From: an uncultured bacterium
GTDB lineage: Bacteria > Planctomycetota > UBA1135 > GCA-002686595
DNA length: 64,000 nucleotides
NCBI GenBank assembly: GCA_938075305.1
Contig: CALJGV010000019.1
Span: 49,651-113,650 of the forward strand
Direction: 5' to 3'
The translations under genes were made by a program, and so were the position numbers. Under the pieces are notes generated by a model. The model did no database searches, was not told the origin of the DNA, and saw only the letters and a program-made list of their open reading frames with translations. Below, piece by piece: positions 18,699-29,165 of the stretch (position 1 is its first letter; each line of letters starts with the position of its first letter).

Positions 18699-19251
18699 CC
18701 AGGTGCGGTAGCAGCCACAGGTAGACGCCTGAGATCCACAGGCCGAGCAGGATCACCGCCGCGGGGAGGAAGACCCAGAGCTTGGCTCCCTCCGAGAAGA
18801 AGGAGCCGTCGTGGATGGACTCGATGAGGTCCGAGCGCCGGTAGCTGGCCTGGAGCACCTCGCCAGTGACGGCGTCGAGCTGCACCTCCCAGCGGTTCTT
18901 CCCGCGAACCTTGAGCATGCCCTTGGCGGGGCGGACGTCGAGCCGGTCCACGTCGTCCCAGGTCCGGATACCCGCCTCCTCGACGCTCGCAGCGCCGGCG
19001 AGGATCGTGTCCCAGTCGACCGCTAGCCCGGCGCTGGATCCTCGCGCGGTGGGGGGCTGGACGAAGGCCCAGTCCTTCTTCAGCTGCAGGAGGAGGCCGC
19101 TGACCACGACGATCAGGACCGGCAGGGCGGACACGAGGGCGCCGATGCGATGGAGCCGGCGGTTCAGCTTCGGCGCCCGGCTCTTCGGTGATCGCGCCGC
19201 CGCGTCGGCCATCAGGGCGTCTCGGGGGGCGGGGTCCTCGTCGACGGTCAT
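18676..19251 (-). CDS. PepSY-associated transmembrane protein
   Basis: A 191-aa inner-membrane protein with two spans, about residues 35-55 (IGALVSALPVLIVVVSGLLLQL) and about 160-182 (LWVFLPAAVILLGLWISGVYLWL). Between them lies a periplasmic PepSY-like domain that ends with VQLDAVTGEVLQASYRRSDL. These 'PepSY_TM' proteins often accompany haem, iron or cytochrome systems. Its ATG overlaps the stop of the di-haem peroxidase gene (ATGA), so it is the third gene of a three-gene operon. It may help assemble or feed electrons to the peroxidase; that is inference from the neighbourhood. Confidence 0.82.
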   Translation of the reverse strand: MTVDEDPAPRDALMADAAARSPKSRAPKLNRRLHRIGALVSALPVLIVVVSGLLLQLKKDWAFVQPPTARGSSAGLAVDWDTILAGAASVEEAGIRTWDDVDRLDVRPAKGMLKVRGKNRWEVQLDAVTGEVLQASYRRSDLIESIHDGSFFSEGAKLWVFLPAAVILLGLWISGVYLWLLPHLVRRRRRT

Positions 19252-20669
19252 CGGTTCGGTGCGCCGAGGCGCGCGAGGTCAGGGGGGGATCCGGTGAGCG
19301 AGCGGAGGAAGGCCACCAGGTCGGCCTGGTCCTCCGCGGTCAGGTCGAGCGGCACGAGGATCTTCTCCGTCGTCCCCGTCCGCCTTGCCCCCTCCCGGGT
19401 GACGTAGAACGACACGACCTCCTCCAGGGTCTGGAAGGCACCGTTGTGCATGTAGGGAGCGGTGGTGGCGACGCTGCGCAGGGAGGGCGTCTTGAACTCC
19501 CCCGGGCCGTGGCCGTGGCCCGCGCTCGGCAGGAAGTCCACCTTCACGCCCGCGGGCCCCTCGGGGTCGTCGGACCACGCGGAGCGGACGCCAAACTCCG
19601 AGGCTCGCAGGGCCTCCAGCCCGCGCGAGCGCCCCGGGTCGTCCACGGGAGCCCCGGGCACCTCGGGGACGCCGGTGTCGTGGAACTCGAGGTCGGTGAA
19701 GAGCGGGCCGCCGTGGCAGGAGATGCAGCGGGCCTCCCCGATGAACAGCTCGAAGCCGCGCGCGGCGGCGGGGTCGAGGCTCTCCAGCTTGGCGGCGTCC
19801 TGCTCCCGGAGGCCCTCGACGAAGCGGTCGAAGGGCGCGTCCCTGGACTCGATCTGGCGCTGAAACGCGGCCAGGGCCTTGCCCACGTTGACGAAGACCC
19901 CGGTGACCGCCGCCCGGTCCTCGGCCGCCATGGCGTCCCAGGCGCGCTGGTGGGGGTGCCGGAAACCGTTGCCGAACAGGTGCGTGTGATGCTCGTCTCC
20001 CTCGCGGGCGGCGCGGGCGTGCTCGTCCGCGAGCTGGTGGGCGCGGTCGTTGGCGGGGACGGGTCGGGCGACAGCCGGGAAGCGGGCGCTGTCCTCGAGG
20101 GGGGGCAGCGGCCCGAAGAGCGCCTCGTAGCTCCGGCGGAGCGCTTCGTCCCCGTGGACCGCATGGGCCACCCCCGCCCGCGTGAAGGCGTGCTCCAGCG
20201 GGTCCTCGATGGGCACGAGGGACTGGGACCAGAGGCTATCGGCGCGGCCATCCCAGAAGAACCAGCGCTGGTGCGCGAGGTTCCACAGGGGCATGGTGTG
20301 CCGCTCGAGGGGGAGCACGCCGAGTGCGAGCTTGCGGCCATCCACGAAGGACTCTTCCGCGATGTGGCACGTGGCGCAGGAGACGTCGCCGTCCTTGGAG
20401 AGCGCGGTCGAGTGGAACAGCAGACGGCCGAGCTCGGCGGCCCTGGGGTCATCGTCCACTCGGTTGGTCGGGTCCACCGGGGCCGGCGGGACGGGGGACA
20501 TGCGCAGGGCCGCCTGCACCGCAGCCTCGCTCACAGGAGGCTCGAAGGCGACCTCGGCCTCAGGTTGCGGTGGCGCCTCGCCCAGGCAAGCCGTCAGCGC
20601 CAGCAGGCTCGCGGCCAGGGCGGCTGCCGGCGCGGCGCGTCGTCGGGCGGCGGGGTGAACCTCGAGCAT
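19248..20669 (-). CDS. Di-haem cytochrome c peroxidase / MauG-family lipoprotein
   Basis: Exported c-type cytochrome peroxidase-like protein. A lipoprotein signal ends in LLALTAC. Haem site one is CATCH (Cys98-His102, from the ATG) and haem site two is CISCH (Cys315-His319). The early LGRLLFHSTALSKDGDVSC is the usual CCP/MauG entry motif, and the C-terminal FKTPSLRSVATTAPYMHNG is the conserved ligand loop. A GTG one codon upstream could be the start; I prefer the ATG because it gives a TGATG overlap with the preceding lipoprotein gene. It either removes hydrogen peroxide or oxidises a partner protein in the periplasm. A second, different member lies at 24228-25871. Confidence 0.92.
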   Translation of the reverse strand: MLEVHPAARRRAAPAAALAASLLALTACLGEAPPQPEAEVAFEPPVSEAAVQAALRMSPVPPAPVDPTNRVDDDPRAAELGRLLFHSTALSKDGDVSCATCHIAEESFVDGRKLALGVLPLERHTMPLWNLAHQRWFFWDGRADSLWSQSLVPIEDPLEHAFTRAGVAHAVHGDEALRRSYEALFGPLPPLEDSARFPAVARPVPANDRAHQLADEHARAAREGDEHHTHLFGNGFRHPHQRAWDAMAAEDRAAVTGVFVNVGKALAAFQRQIESRDAPFDRFVEGLREQDAAKLESLDPAAARGFELFIGEARCISCHGGPLFTDLEFHDTGVPEVPGAPVDDPGRSRGLEALRASEFGVRSAWSDDPEGPAGVKVDFLPSAGHGHGPGEFKTPSLRSVATTAPYMHNGAFQTLEEVVSFYVTREGARRTGTTEKILVPLDLTAEDQADLVAFLRSLTGSPPDLARLGAPNR

Positions 20670-21151
20670 CACAGGGTGATCGAGTCGTCGGCGGTGGAGG
20701 CGAGCCCGTCGATGGAGGCGCTGATGGAGATCGACCAGTCGCCGCCCATGTGCAGGAGCAGTCCCCGCACCCGGTACACCCCCAGCCCCATGGGCTCAGT
20801 CTTCGGCTCGCGCAGCATGCCGTGGCCGTGGTCGGGCATGAAGCAGGTCATCGAGACCTCGGCGTCCTCGACGGGGATGCCCTCCGCTCCGCCGGAGGGA
20901 GCGCGACTCACCGTGACCAGCGCCTCGAAGTGTTCGTTGACGGGCACGACGCCGCCAACGGGCGCCCACGCGACCTGGAGCAGACCGTCGCGGGTGGTGA
21001 GTTCCCGGGGCGCGGGGACCGCGAGGACGTGGGCGGCGGGCAGGACCTCCCCTGCCCCGGCTCCCGTGGGCGCGCGCTCGCCCTCACCCCCGGTGCAGCC
21101 GAGCAGCAACAGGGGGAGGAGCGGGAGAGAGAGGCGGCGCCGAAGACCCAT
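20669..21151 (-). CDS. YtkA/FixH-like lipoprotein
   Basis: A small exported protein of 160 aa. I start it at MGLRRRLSLPLL, which gives a clean lipoprotein signal with lipobox LLGC; the open frame begins nine codons earlier. The mature part is an immunoglobulin-like beta domain carrying a histidine/methionine cluster (MTCFMPDHGHGMLREPKTEPM). That pattern is typical of YtkA/FixH-like periplasmic domains and suggests copper or another metal. It is the first gene of the operon with the di-haem peroxidase and PepSY protein. It may deliver or sense metal for the cytochrome; this is inference. Confidence 0.72.
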   Translation of the reverse strand: MGLRRRLSLPLLPLLLLGCTGGEGERAPTGAGAGEVLPAAHVLAVPAPRELTTRDGLLQVAWAPVGGVVPVNEHFEALVTVSRAPSGGAEGIPVEDAEVSMTCFMPDHGHGMLREPKTEPMGLGVYRVRGLLLHMGGDWSISISASIDGLASTADDSITL

Positions 21152-21200
21152 GGGGACACTGTAGTCGCGAGGGGCCATCTGTTCCCGGCTTCGTCGCCCC

Positions 21201-22904
<1,704 letters not shown>

Positions 22905-22954
22905 GGTGGTCTGGGGGCGCTCTGGGGCGCAGGAGTGTACGCAGGCGCCGCCCC

Positions 22955-24037
22955 ATGCGTACCCTGACCGCCGTGAAGCGCTCCGAACCGCTCGACGGAC
23001 TCCGCGGGATCGCCGTGATGATGGTGCTGCTGTCCCACGCGAGCAACGGCGGCCATGACGTCCTCCCGGGCCTCGACGCCGGGGGGATCGGTCGCGGCGG
23101 GGTCTTCCTGTTCTTCATCCTCTCGAGCTTCCTCCTCACCTCCCAGGTCCTCGGGCGGTCGGGCTCGGGCGAGGGGGTGGGCTGGGGCCGCTTCGCCGTG
23201 CGGCGCCTCATGCGGGTCGTCCCCGCCTTCGCCGTGTGCCTCGGCGTCTACGTGGCGCTGGGCGAGTTCTCTCCGAAGGTCGCCCTCCAGCACCTGGTCT
23301 TCCTGCGGGGGGAGGACCACTTCTGGACGGTCCCGGTCGAGGTGCTGTTCTACCTCTCGCTCCCCGCCCTGGGCCTGGTCCTCTCGGCGCTCCCGGGGTG
23401 GCCGGCGAGGGCCTTCGTGTTGACCGCTGGCATCGCTGGCCTCTCCTGGGTCTTCCCGCCCGACTACCCGGCGAGGGCGCCGGACTTCAGGCCCAACGTC
23501 CTGCCGTTCATGCCCATCTTCCTGACCGGCTCCCTGTTGGCGGTCCTCGGGCCCCGCCTCTCGTCGCTCCGCGGGAGGGGAGGGCAGGCCCTCGCCTGGG
23601 CCGGCGCGGTGGGCGCCGTCGGCATGCTCCTGCTTACACCGAGCGTAGCGTCGGTGGTGCTCGGTGAGCCGGTCCCGCACCGCCGCTTTCACCTCTGGTT
23701 CCTGGGGCAAGCGACGCTCTGGTCCCTCCTCCTGATGGGGTGCATCGTCCCGTCCGGAGCGATGCTCCGGGCGGGCCTCTCATGGCGACCCCTGACTGCG
23801 CTCGGGCGGATCAGCTACAGCGTCTACCTCTACCACGCCATGGCCCTCGCCCTCGTCGCCGCATACCTGCCAGCCGGCCATCGCGGCTGGGTTGGCCCCT
23901 CGGGGGTCGGCCTCTCCATCCTCCTCGGAGGCCTCAGCTACGCCCTCGTCGAGCGGCCCTCCCTCAGGTTTTCTCGAAGTGGGGGAGCCCGACTCCCCCT
24001 GCCGAACACCTCCCTGCCCGACTGCCCGCCCGACTGA
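22955..24037 (+). CDS. Acyltransferase 3 family membrane protein (OafA-like)
   Basis: A polytopic membrane O-acyltransferase of about 360 aa with roughly ten hydrophobic segments. It starts with the family signature LDGLRGIAVMMVLLSHA, in which the His is the catalytic candidate, then FFILSSFLLTSQVLG (normally FFvlSGfll). It ends with ISYSVYLYHAMAL and YALVERPSLRF, both typical. I start it at ATG 22955; a GTG six codons later is possible. The long upstream extension of the frame lies over the glnS start and is a shadow. It probably acetylates a surface glycan or lipid; no glycan genes are adjacent, so the substrate is unknown. Confidence 0.9.
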   Translation: MRTLTAVKRSEPLDGLRGIAVMMVLLSHASNGGHDVLPGLDAGGIGRGGVFLFFILSSFLLTSQVLGRSGSGEGVGWGRFAVRRLMRVVPAFAVCLGVYVALGEFSPKVALQHLVFLRGEDHFWTVPVEVLFYLSLPALGLVLSALPGWPARAFVLTAGIAGLSWVFPPDYPARAPDFRPNVLPFMPIFLTGSLLAVLGPRLSSLRGRGGQALAWAGAVGAVGMLLLTPSVASVVLGEPVPHRRFHLWFLGQATLWSLLLMGCIVPSGAMLRAGLSWRPLTALGRISYSVYLYHAMALALVAAYLPAGHRGWVGPSGVGLSILLGGLSYALVERPSLRFSRSGGARLPLPNTSLPDCPPD

Positions 24038-24227
24038 TCGGTGAGGGCGAGGGGCGGCCCCACTTGACCCTCCTGGGGGTGTGGCGCCCGGCCGCGGTGA
24101 CCTTGAGATGCGACCGTCTTGGCCCGTAATGAGGGTGCATCGCGATCTTCGGGAACTGAAGAGGGCTCCCTGCCCTCCGGAAGTACACCGGTCTCCTCCT
24201 CCCCGGAGACCCCGGTAGAATTCCGTC

Positions 24228-25871
24228 ATGGACCACGCCGTTCGCACGCCCCTCGTCTCGCTTCTACTCGGTGCCGCGCTGGCCAGCGCGGCCTCCGCCC
24301 AGGGCTACCTGACGCCCCCCGTCGCCCCGCCGGAGAACCCGGTGACCGCGGAGAAGGCGGTCCTCGGCAAGATCCTGTTCTGGGACGAGCAGCTCTCCAG
24401 CGACGGCTCCATGGCCTGCGGCACCTGCCACATCCCGTCCGTGGGAGGGGCTGAGCTACGCTCCGGGCCGGCGACCCGCTTCCCAGGGCCCGACGGCGTG
24501 TTCGGCACCGCCGACGACGGGTTCGGCTCGCCGGGCGTGGTCAGCACGGACGGCTTCGGCCACTTCGAGCCCTCGGCTCTCTTCGGCTTCGAGCCCCAGG
24601 TCACCGGCCGCTACGCCCCGAGTCCCATCACCGCGGGCTACTTCCAGGACCTCTTCTGGGACGGGCGGGCGACGAGCAAGTTCACGGATCCGCTGACGGG
24701 CGCGACGGCCATCGCCTCCGGGGGCGCCCTCGAGTCGCAGTCCCTGGGGCCGCTGCTCTCCGACGTGGAGATGGCCGAGCCCGCCCGGGGCTTCGCCGAC
24801 CTCTCGGCGCGGATCGCCAGCGCGCGGCCCCTGGCCCTCGCCACGAACCTGCCCCAAGACGTGCAGGTCGCGCTCCAATCTCACCCGACCTACCCCGACC
24901 TGTTCACCCAGGCCTTCGGCACGGCGGACATCACGCCCGTGCGCATCGCCTTCGCGCTGGCGACCTACCAGCGAACCCTCGTCGCGGACCGGACCCCCTG
25001 GGACGACTTCCAGCGCGGCGTCCCGGGCGCACTGACGGCCCCGCAGCAGCGCGGCATGGTGGCCTTCGAGACCACGGCGGCCTGCGCGGTCTGCCACACG
25101 CCACCCCTGTTCGCGAACAACAACTATCACGCGCTCGCGCTGCGTCCCTCTTCCGAGGACATCGGCCGGGCAGCGGTCACTGGATACCCCTGGGACGAGG
25201 GGAAGTTCAAGACGCCCTCCCTGCGCAACGTGGCGCTGCGGAACCACTGGTTCCACAACGGCGCCCCCCAGATGCAGGACCTGCGCGACACGGTGGCGAT
25301 CTACGGCACCGGCGTCGGCGGCGGCTTCGACAACCTCGACCCGGTGCTCAACGGGCTGATCATCCCGCCGGCCGAGGTCGACGACATCACCGAGTTCCTC
25401 CACGCGCTCACCGACCCCCGGGTCGCCGCGGAGACCTACCCGTTCGACCGACCGACCCTGCGCTTCGAGCGCGCGGTCCCGAACCCTGAGCCCACGGGCC
25501 TGGGGGCGGTGGCTGGTAGCGGCGGAACGGCCCCCGAGCTGATCCTCACGCCCGCGCCCTTCCTGGGCTCCGCCAACTTCCGGGTCGGCGTCACCGGCGG
25601 CCTCGGCGGGGCCTTCGGCGCCATGCGCCTGCGGGTGCTGGACCTGGGCGGCTTCCCCGCTGCTCTCGGGGTCCGCACCCTCCCGCTCCCCGGCGGACCC
25701 ATCGTCCTGGACGGCGTGGGACCTGGTGAGGGGTACGCCACATGGAGCTTCCCTCTGACCACGAGCCCCGAGCTCCTCGGGCTGAAGCTCGAGGGACAGT
25801 GGTGGGTCCGTGACGCGGCCGCGCCGGGCGGGGTCGCCCGCTCGGAGCGCTTCATCATGACGGTGGAGTGA
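24228..25871 (+). CDS. Di-haem cytochrome c peroxidase with extra C-terminal domain
   Basis: Exported peroxidase-family cytochrome, 547 aa, with a signal peptide (LLLGAALASAASAQG). Haem sites are CGTCH (Cys64-His68) and CAVCH (Cys286-His290). LGKILFWDEQLSSDGSMAC and KFKTPSLRNVALRNHWFHNG are the family motifs. The catalytic part ends near residue 395. About 150 residues follow that are rich in Gly, Pro and Leu and predicted beta-stranded (FRVGVTGGLGGAFG), an addition not found in the shorter peroxidase at 19248. That tail may dock the protein to a surface or partner. The gene stands alone: the acyltransferase is 190 bp upstream and the TRAP binding protein about 95 bp downstream. Confidence 0.9.
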   Translation: MDHAVRTPLVSLLLGAALASAASAQGYLTPPVAPPENPVTAEKAVLGKILFWDEQLSSDGSMACGTCHIPSVGGAELRSGPATRFPGPDGVFGTADDGFGSPGVVSTDGFGHFEPSALFGFEPQVTGRYAPSPITAGYFQDLFWDGRATSKFTDPLTGATAIASGGALESQSLGPLLSDVEMAEPARGFADLSARIASARPLALATNLPQDVQVALQSHPTYPDLFTQAFGTADITPVRIAFALATYQRTLVADRTPWDDFQRGVPGALTAPQQRGMVAFETTAACAVCHTPPLFANNNYHALALRPSSEDIGRAAVTGYPWDEGKFKTPSLRNVALRNHWFHNGAPQMQDLRDTVAIYGTGVGGGFDNLDPVLNGLIIPPAEVDDITEFLHALTDPRVAAETYPFDRPTLRFERAVPNPEPTGLGAVAGSGGTAPELILTPAPFLGSANFRVGVTGGLGGAFGAMRLRVLDLGGFPAALGVRTLPLPGGPIVLDGVGPGEGYATWSFPLTTSPELLGLKLEGQWWVRDAAAPGGVARSERFIMTVE

Positions 25872-25875
25872 GCGC

Positions 25876-25910
25876 GAGGGGGCCCCGCTTCCGCGGGTCC
25901 TGACCCCCTC
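25876..25910 (+). terminator. Possible GC-rich hairpin after the peroxidase gene
   Basis: GAGGGGG (25876-25882) pairs with CCCCCTC (25904-25910), and CCCGC (25884-25888) pairs with GCGGG (25893-25897) inside it. There is no T-run, so this is only a candidate terminator or mRNA-end hairpin. Confidence 0.3.
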
Positions 25911-25966
25911 ACCGCCGAGGAGAAGCGAGCGGGGGCGAGCGTGCGCCGCTGGCGTATGCTCTGCCC

Positions 25967-27091
25967 ATGAGCTCAACCAACCAAGACCGCGCGTCCACTC
26001 TCCGGCGTCGGGACCTGATCGGCGGCGCGGCGGCGGGCGCCGCGCTCGCGTCATGCGGCGGGGGCGAGGGTGGTCCGGCCGTGCACACCGGCGGCAAGCG
26101 CATCCAGTGGCGCATGCAGTCGAGCTTCCCCAGCACGCTGGACGCCATGTTCGGGTCGGCGGAGGTCTTCTGCGACCAGGTCGCGGCCATGACCGACGGG
26201 CGCTTCCGGATCCGCCCATACCAGGCCGGCGAGATCGTGCCCGGACTCGAGGTGCTGGACGCGGTCCAGAAGGGCTCCGTCCACATGGGGCAGACCGCCG
26301 GCTACTACTACATCGGCAAGGCGCCCATGCTCGCCTTCGAGACCTGCGTCCCGTTCGGCCTCAACGCGCGGCAGCAGTCGGCGTGGCTCGACGAGGCCGG
26401 GGGCGCCGAGCTCATCGGTGAGGTCCTCGCGGACTTCAACTGCGTCGCGCTCGCGGGGGGGAACACCGGGACACAGATGGGGGGCTGGTTCCGCAAGGAG
26501 GTCAGCTCGGTAGAGGACCTCCAGGGGCTGAAGATGCGCATCCCCGGCCTCGGTGGGAAGGTGATGGCGGAGCTCGGCGTCTCGGTCAAGAGCCTCCCGG
26601 GCGGGGAGATCTACCAGGCGCTCGAGCGGGGCGCCATCGACGCCACCGAGTGGGTCGGCCCCTACGACGACCAGAAGCTCGGCTTCTACGAGGTGGCCAA
26701 GAACTACTACTTCCCGGGGTGGTGGGAGCCGGGTCCGCATCTCTCCTTCTATGTGAACAAGGACCAGTGGGAGGGCCTGCCGGAGTCCTATCGGGCGGTG
26801 CTCGGCGCGGCTTCGAAGGAAGCCGCGCGGACCATGCAGACGCGCTATGACGCCCGGAACCCCGGCGCCCTCGCCGAGCTCATGGCCAGGGACATCACGA
26901 TTCGGCCCTTCGCCGACTCGATCATGACGGCGGCTCGCGACGCCTCCGAGCAGCTGCTCTCGGACGCGGCGGCCGGGGACGCGGCGTACGGCAAGCTCCT
27001 GGCCCACTGGCGGAAGTTCCGCGACGAGAGCTTCGGGTGGTTCGGTTCTGCCGAGCTCGCCTACGCCAACTTCGCCTTCCCGGGGCGCTGA
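25967..27091 (+). CDS. TRAP transporter substrate-binding protein (DctP family), Tat lipoprotein
   Basis: Periplasmic solute receptor of a tripartite ATP-independent (TRAP) transporter, 374 aa. The signal is of Tat type (TLRRRDLIGGAAAGAALASC), with a lipobox ASC that would tether it to a membrane. The mature part shows the DctP pattern: WRMQSSFPSTLDAMFG, YQAGEIVPGLEVLDAV, LQGLKMRIPGLGGKVMAELG and YQALERGAIDATEWVGP. The last is the conserved substrate-carboxylate arginine region plus G-x-x-D. This subtype is related to receptors for 2-oxo acids and other organic acids, but the ligand cannot be read. The matching permease genes dctM and dctQ are about 5 kb away on the other strand. Confidence 0.9.
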   Translation: MSSTNQDRASTLRRRDLIGGAAAGAALASCGGGEGGPAVHTGGKRIQWRMQSSFPSTLDAMFGSAEVFCDQVAAMTDGRFRIRPYQAGEIVPGLEVLDAVQKGSVHMGQTAGYYYIGKAPMLAFETCVPFGLNARQQSAWLDEAGGAELIGEVLADFNCVALAGGNTGTQMGGWFRKEVSSVEDLQGLKMRIPGLGGKVMAELGVSVKSLPGGEIYQALERGAIDATEWVGPYDDQKLGFYEVAKNYYFPGWWEPGPHLSFYVNKDQWEGLPESYRAVLGAASKEAARTMQTRYDARNPGALAELMARDITIRPFADSIMTAARDASEQLLSDAAAGDAAYGKLLAHWRKFRDESFGWFGSAELAYANFAFPGR

Positions 27092-27092
27092 G

Positions 27093-27965
27093 ATGACGAC
27101 CTCCCGATACACCACCGCGCTCCACCGCCTCGCGCTGGTCGCGCTCGCCTTCGTGCCCGTCCCCCTCGCCGCCGGGGACGATCCGGAGCCGGCGCCCCCG
27201 GCGATCCGGACGCTGACGGCCAACGTCCGGTACGGGACGGCGCGGGACGGCGCCCACGCCTGGCCGCTGCGCCGCGAGCTGGCGCTCAGCACCCTCGAGG
27301 AGGCCCGGCCCGACGTCCTCGGGCTGCAGGAGGCGCTCCGCTTCCAGGTGGACGAGGTGCGCGCGCGCTTCCCGCATCACCTCGTGATCGGCGAGGGCCG
27401 AGATGGGGGTGACCGCGGAGAGTGGACCGCGCTCCTCATGGACGGGCGGCGCTTCACTGTTCGAGCTGCGGGCACGTTCCGGCTCGCGCCGGAAGACAAG
27501 CTCGGGGCCGTGGGCTGGGACGCGGCGCTCACGCGTATCGCGACCTGGGCCGAGCTGGCGGACCGCGAGGACGGAGGGCAGGTCATCCGCGTCATCAACA
27601 CGCACTTCGACCACGTCGGCAAGCAGGCCCGCCTGGAGAGCGCGCGGCTCATCGGGCGCTTCGCGGCGGGCCGGGCGGAGCTCCCTACGGTGGTCCTGGG
27701 GGACTTCAACGCGGGGGAGCAGAGCGCGCCGCTCGAGGCCCTCGCCGAGGCCGGCTTCCGCGACACCTTCCGGGACACCAACCCAGACGCCACCGACGTC
27801 AAGACCGGCCACGGGTTCCGGGGGGGCCGCCGGGGGGCGATGATCGATCACGTCCTGGTCGACCGTCACCTCGAGACCGCCGAGGCCTGGATCGATTGGA
27901 CGGAGGCCGAGGGGCAGTACCCCAGCGACCACCGCTTCGTCGGCGCCGTGATCCGGCGGCGCTGA
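27093..27965 (+). CDS. Exported endonuclease/exonuclease/phosphatase-family protein
   Basis: A 290-aa EEP-fold hydrolase with a signal peptide (LALVALAFVPVPLAAG). Family motifs in order are TANVRYG (Asn), PDVLGLQEA (metal-binding Glu), NTHFDHVG (catalytic His region), VVLGDFNAGE (Asp/Asn) and YPSDHRFVGA (catalytic His in SDHR). This matches small secreted EEP proteins that act on phosphodiesters, either nucleic acid or phospholipid; the substrate is unknown. Its ATG comes one base after the TRAP receptor stop codon, so the two are co-transcribed, perhaps only by proximity. It is convergent with the next gene, 19 bp away. Confidence 0.86.
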   Translation: MTTSRYTTALHRLALVALAFVPVPLAAGDDPEPAPPAIRTLTANVRYGTARDGAHAWPLRRELALSTLEEARPDVLGLQEALRFQVDEVRARFPHHLVIGEGRDGGDRGEWTALLMDGRRFTVRAAGTFRLAPEDKLGAVGWDAALTRIATWAELADREDGGQVIRVINTHFDHVGKQARLESARLIGRFAAGRAELPTVVLGDFNAGEQSAPLEALAEAGFRDTFRDTNPDATDVKTGHGFRGGRRGAMIDHVLVDRHLETAEAWIDWTEAEGQYPSDHRFVGAVIRRR

Positions 27966-27984
27966 GCCCGAGCCCGGGCTGGGG

Positions 27985-29145
27985 TCAGTTGAACTGGATC
28001 TCCAGCCCGTCGGTGAAGTTCGAGGTGGGGGCGCCGCCGGCGCTGTCCCGGTACCAGGTCGTGAAGCTCCAGGACTCCCCGGCCGTGACCGTCACCGGTC
28101 CGGTGGGGGTCGGCTGCTGGGTGAGGTCGATGGCCAGGGAGACGATCCCTCCGGCGCCGGAGTTGACGATCTGCCCCGGACCCACGAAGCGCCCGATGGC
28201 GCCACCCAGGCACAGGTTGCCCTGGCTACCGCCGGGGTTCTGGACGAACCCCTGGGTCTGGCTCGTGAGGAAGAAGCAGAACGAGTTCGGGGGCAGTGCC
28301 GTGGCCTCGAGCGTCAGGTCGTTGGAGGCGGCGACCGCGCTGCCGGAGGCGCCCATGACCGCCGTGGCGCCGGTGGAGTTGGTGTTGGCGGTGCAGTAGT
28401 TCGTCCCGAGGCTCGAGCCCGTGATGTCGCGGATCTGGAAGGCGTTCAGGTGGGGCCGGAGCACGTTGCCCGGGAGCGGGTGCGAGCCCTCGACGAGCAG
28501 CCAGAGCGGGTCACTGGTCGTCCGCGTGAAGGTCCCGATGCAGTAGGAGCCCACGATCATGTCCGACGTGCCGGACTGGTTGTTGGGGTCCGCGTCCAGG
28601 GGCCCCGAGAGCGGACCCTGGGTCACGTTGCTCAGGTTGGTGGCCAACCCTCCGGTCGCGACCACGGCGCCGAGGGCCGAGCTCATGGTCATGATGCGGT
28701 CGTTGAGCACGTTGGTTGGGGTCCCCTCACGCTGGTCGCAGAACCAAACCTGGATCTCGTAGGTGCTCCCGATCGTGAGCGTGCCCAGGTTGTCGAGGTT
28801 GATCGCGCCGAAGCCAGTGGGATTCCCCGCGCTCCCGCCGCTGGTGACCCGGGCCGAATCGAGCAGGGCGTCGTACTCGGCGTCCCAGGTGGTCGAGTCC
28901 ACGGTGAGGACCCACCCGCCGTTGGTCCAGCCCGGCGGCGCGAAGGCGGTGAAGGGGACGCCGTTGACCGTGGGCGCGGCGAAGGTCTGCGCCCAGCAGT
29001 TCCGAGCGGTGACCAGGGTTCCGTTGGTGCTGACCTCGCTGGCGGCCATCACGTCCTGGACCGGGCCCCACTGGATCAGGTCGGCCTGCGCCGAGGCCGT
29101 GGAGCAGAGGGCGAGGGAGACGGCGGAGAGGGTTCGGAGCTTCAT
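27985..29145 (-). CDS. Exported protein with shared C-terminal domain
   Basis: A secreted protein of 386 aa, starting at the ATG of MKLRTLSAVSLALCSTASAQ. The N-terminal roughly 240 residues form a beta-sandwich-like domain (WVLTVDSTTWDAEYDALLD, YEIQVWFCDQREG) that resembles a lectin or discoidin fold; I cannot name it. The last 140 residues (GTNYCTANTNSTGATAVMG to DGLEIQFN) are closely similar to the end of the protein at 52858-54651, including PGGSQGNLCLGGAIGRFVGP. This tail occurs, as far as I recall, on many planctomycete surface proteins. It lies 20 bp after the S9 peptidase gene, so the two are likely co-transcribed. Confidence 0.72.
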   Translation of the reverse strand: MKLRTLSAVSLALCSTASAQADLIQWGPVQDVMAASEVSTNGTLVTARNCWAQTFAAPTVNGVPFTAFAPPGWTNGGWVLTVDSTTWDAEYDALLDSARVTSGGSAGNPTGFGAINLDNLGTLTIGSTYEIQVWFCDQREGTPTNVLNDRIMTMSSALGAVVATGGLATNLSNVTQGPLSGPLDADPNNQSGTSDMIVGSYCIGTFTRTTSDPLWLLVEGSHPLPGNVLRPHLNAFQIRDITGSSLGTNYCTANTNSTGATAVMGASGSAVAASNDLTLEATALPPNSFCFFLTSQTQGFVQNPGGSQGNLCLGGAIGRFVGPGQIVNSGAGGIVSLAIDLTQQPTPTGPVTVTAGESWSFTTWYRDSAGGAPTSNFTDGLEIQFN

Positions 29146-29165
29146 GGGTGGGAAGGGACTCGGGT

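Noticed and set aside
24190..24211. GGTCTCC/GGAGACC hairpin upstream of the second di-haem peroxidase
   Set aside because: Only 7 bp with no T-run or known riboswitch pattern; too weak to call.
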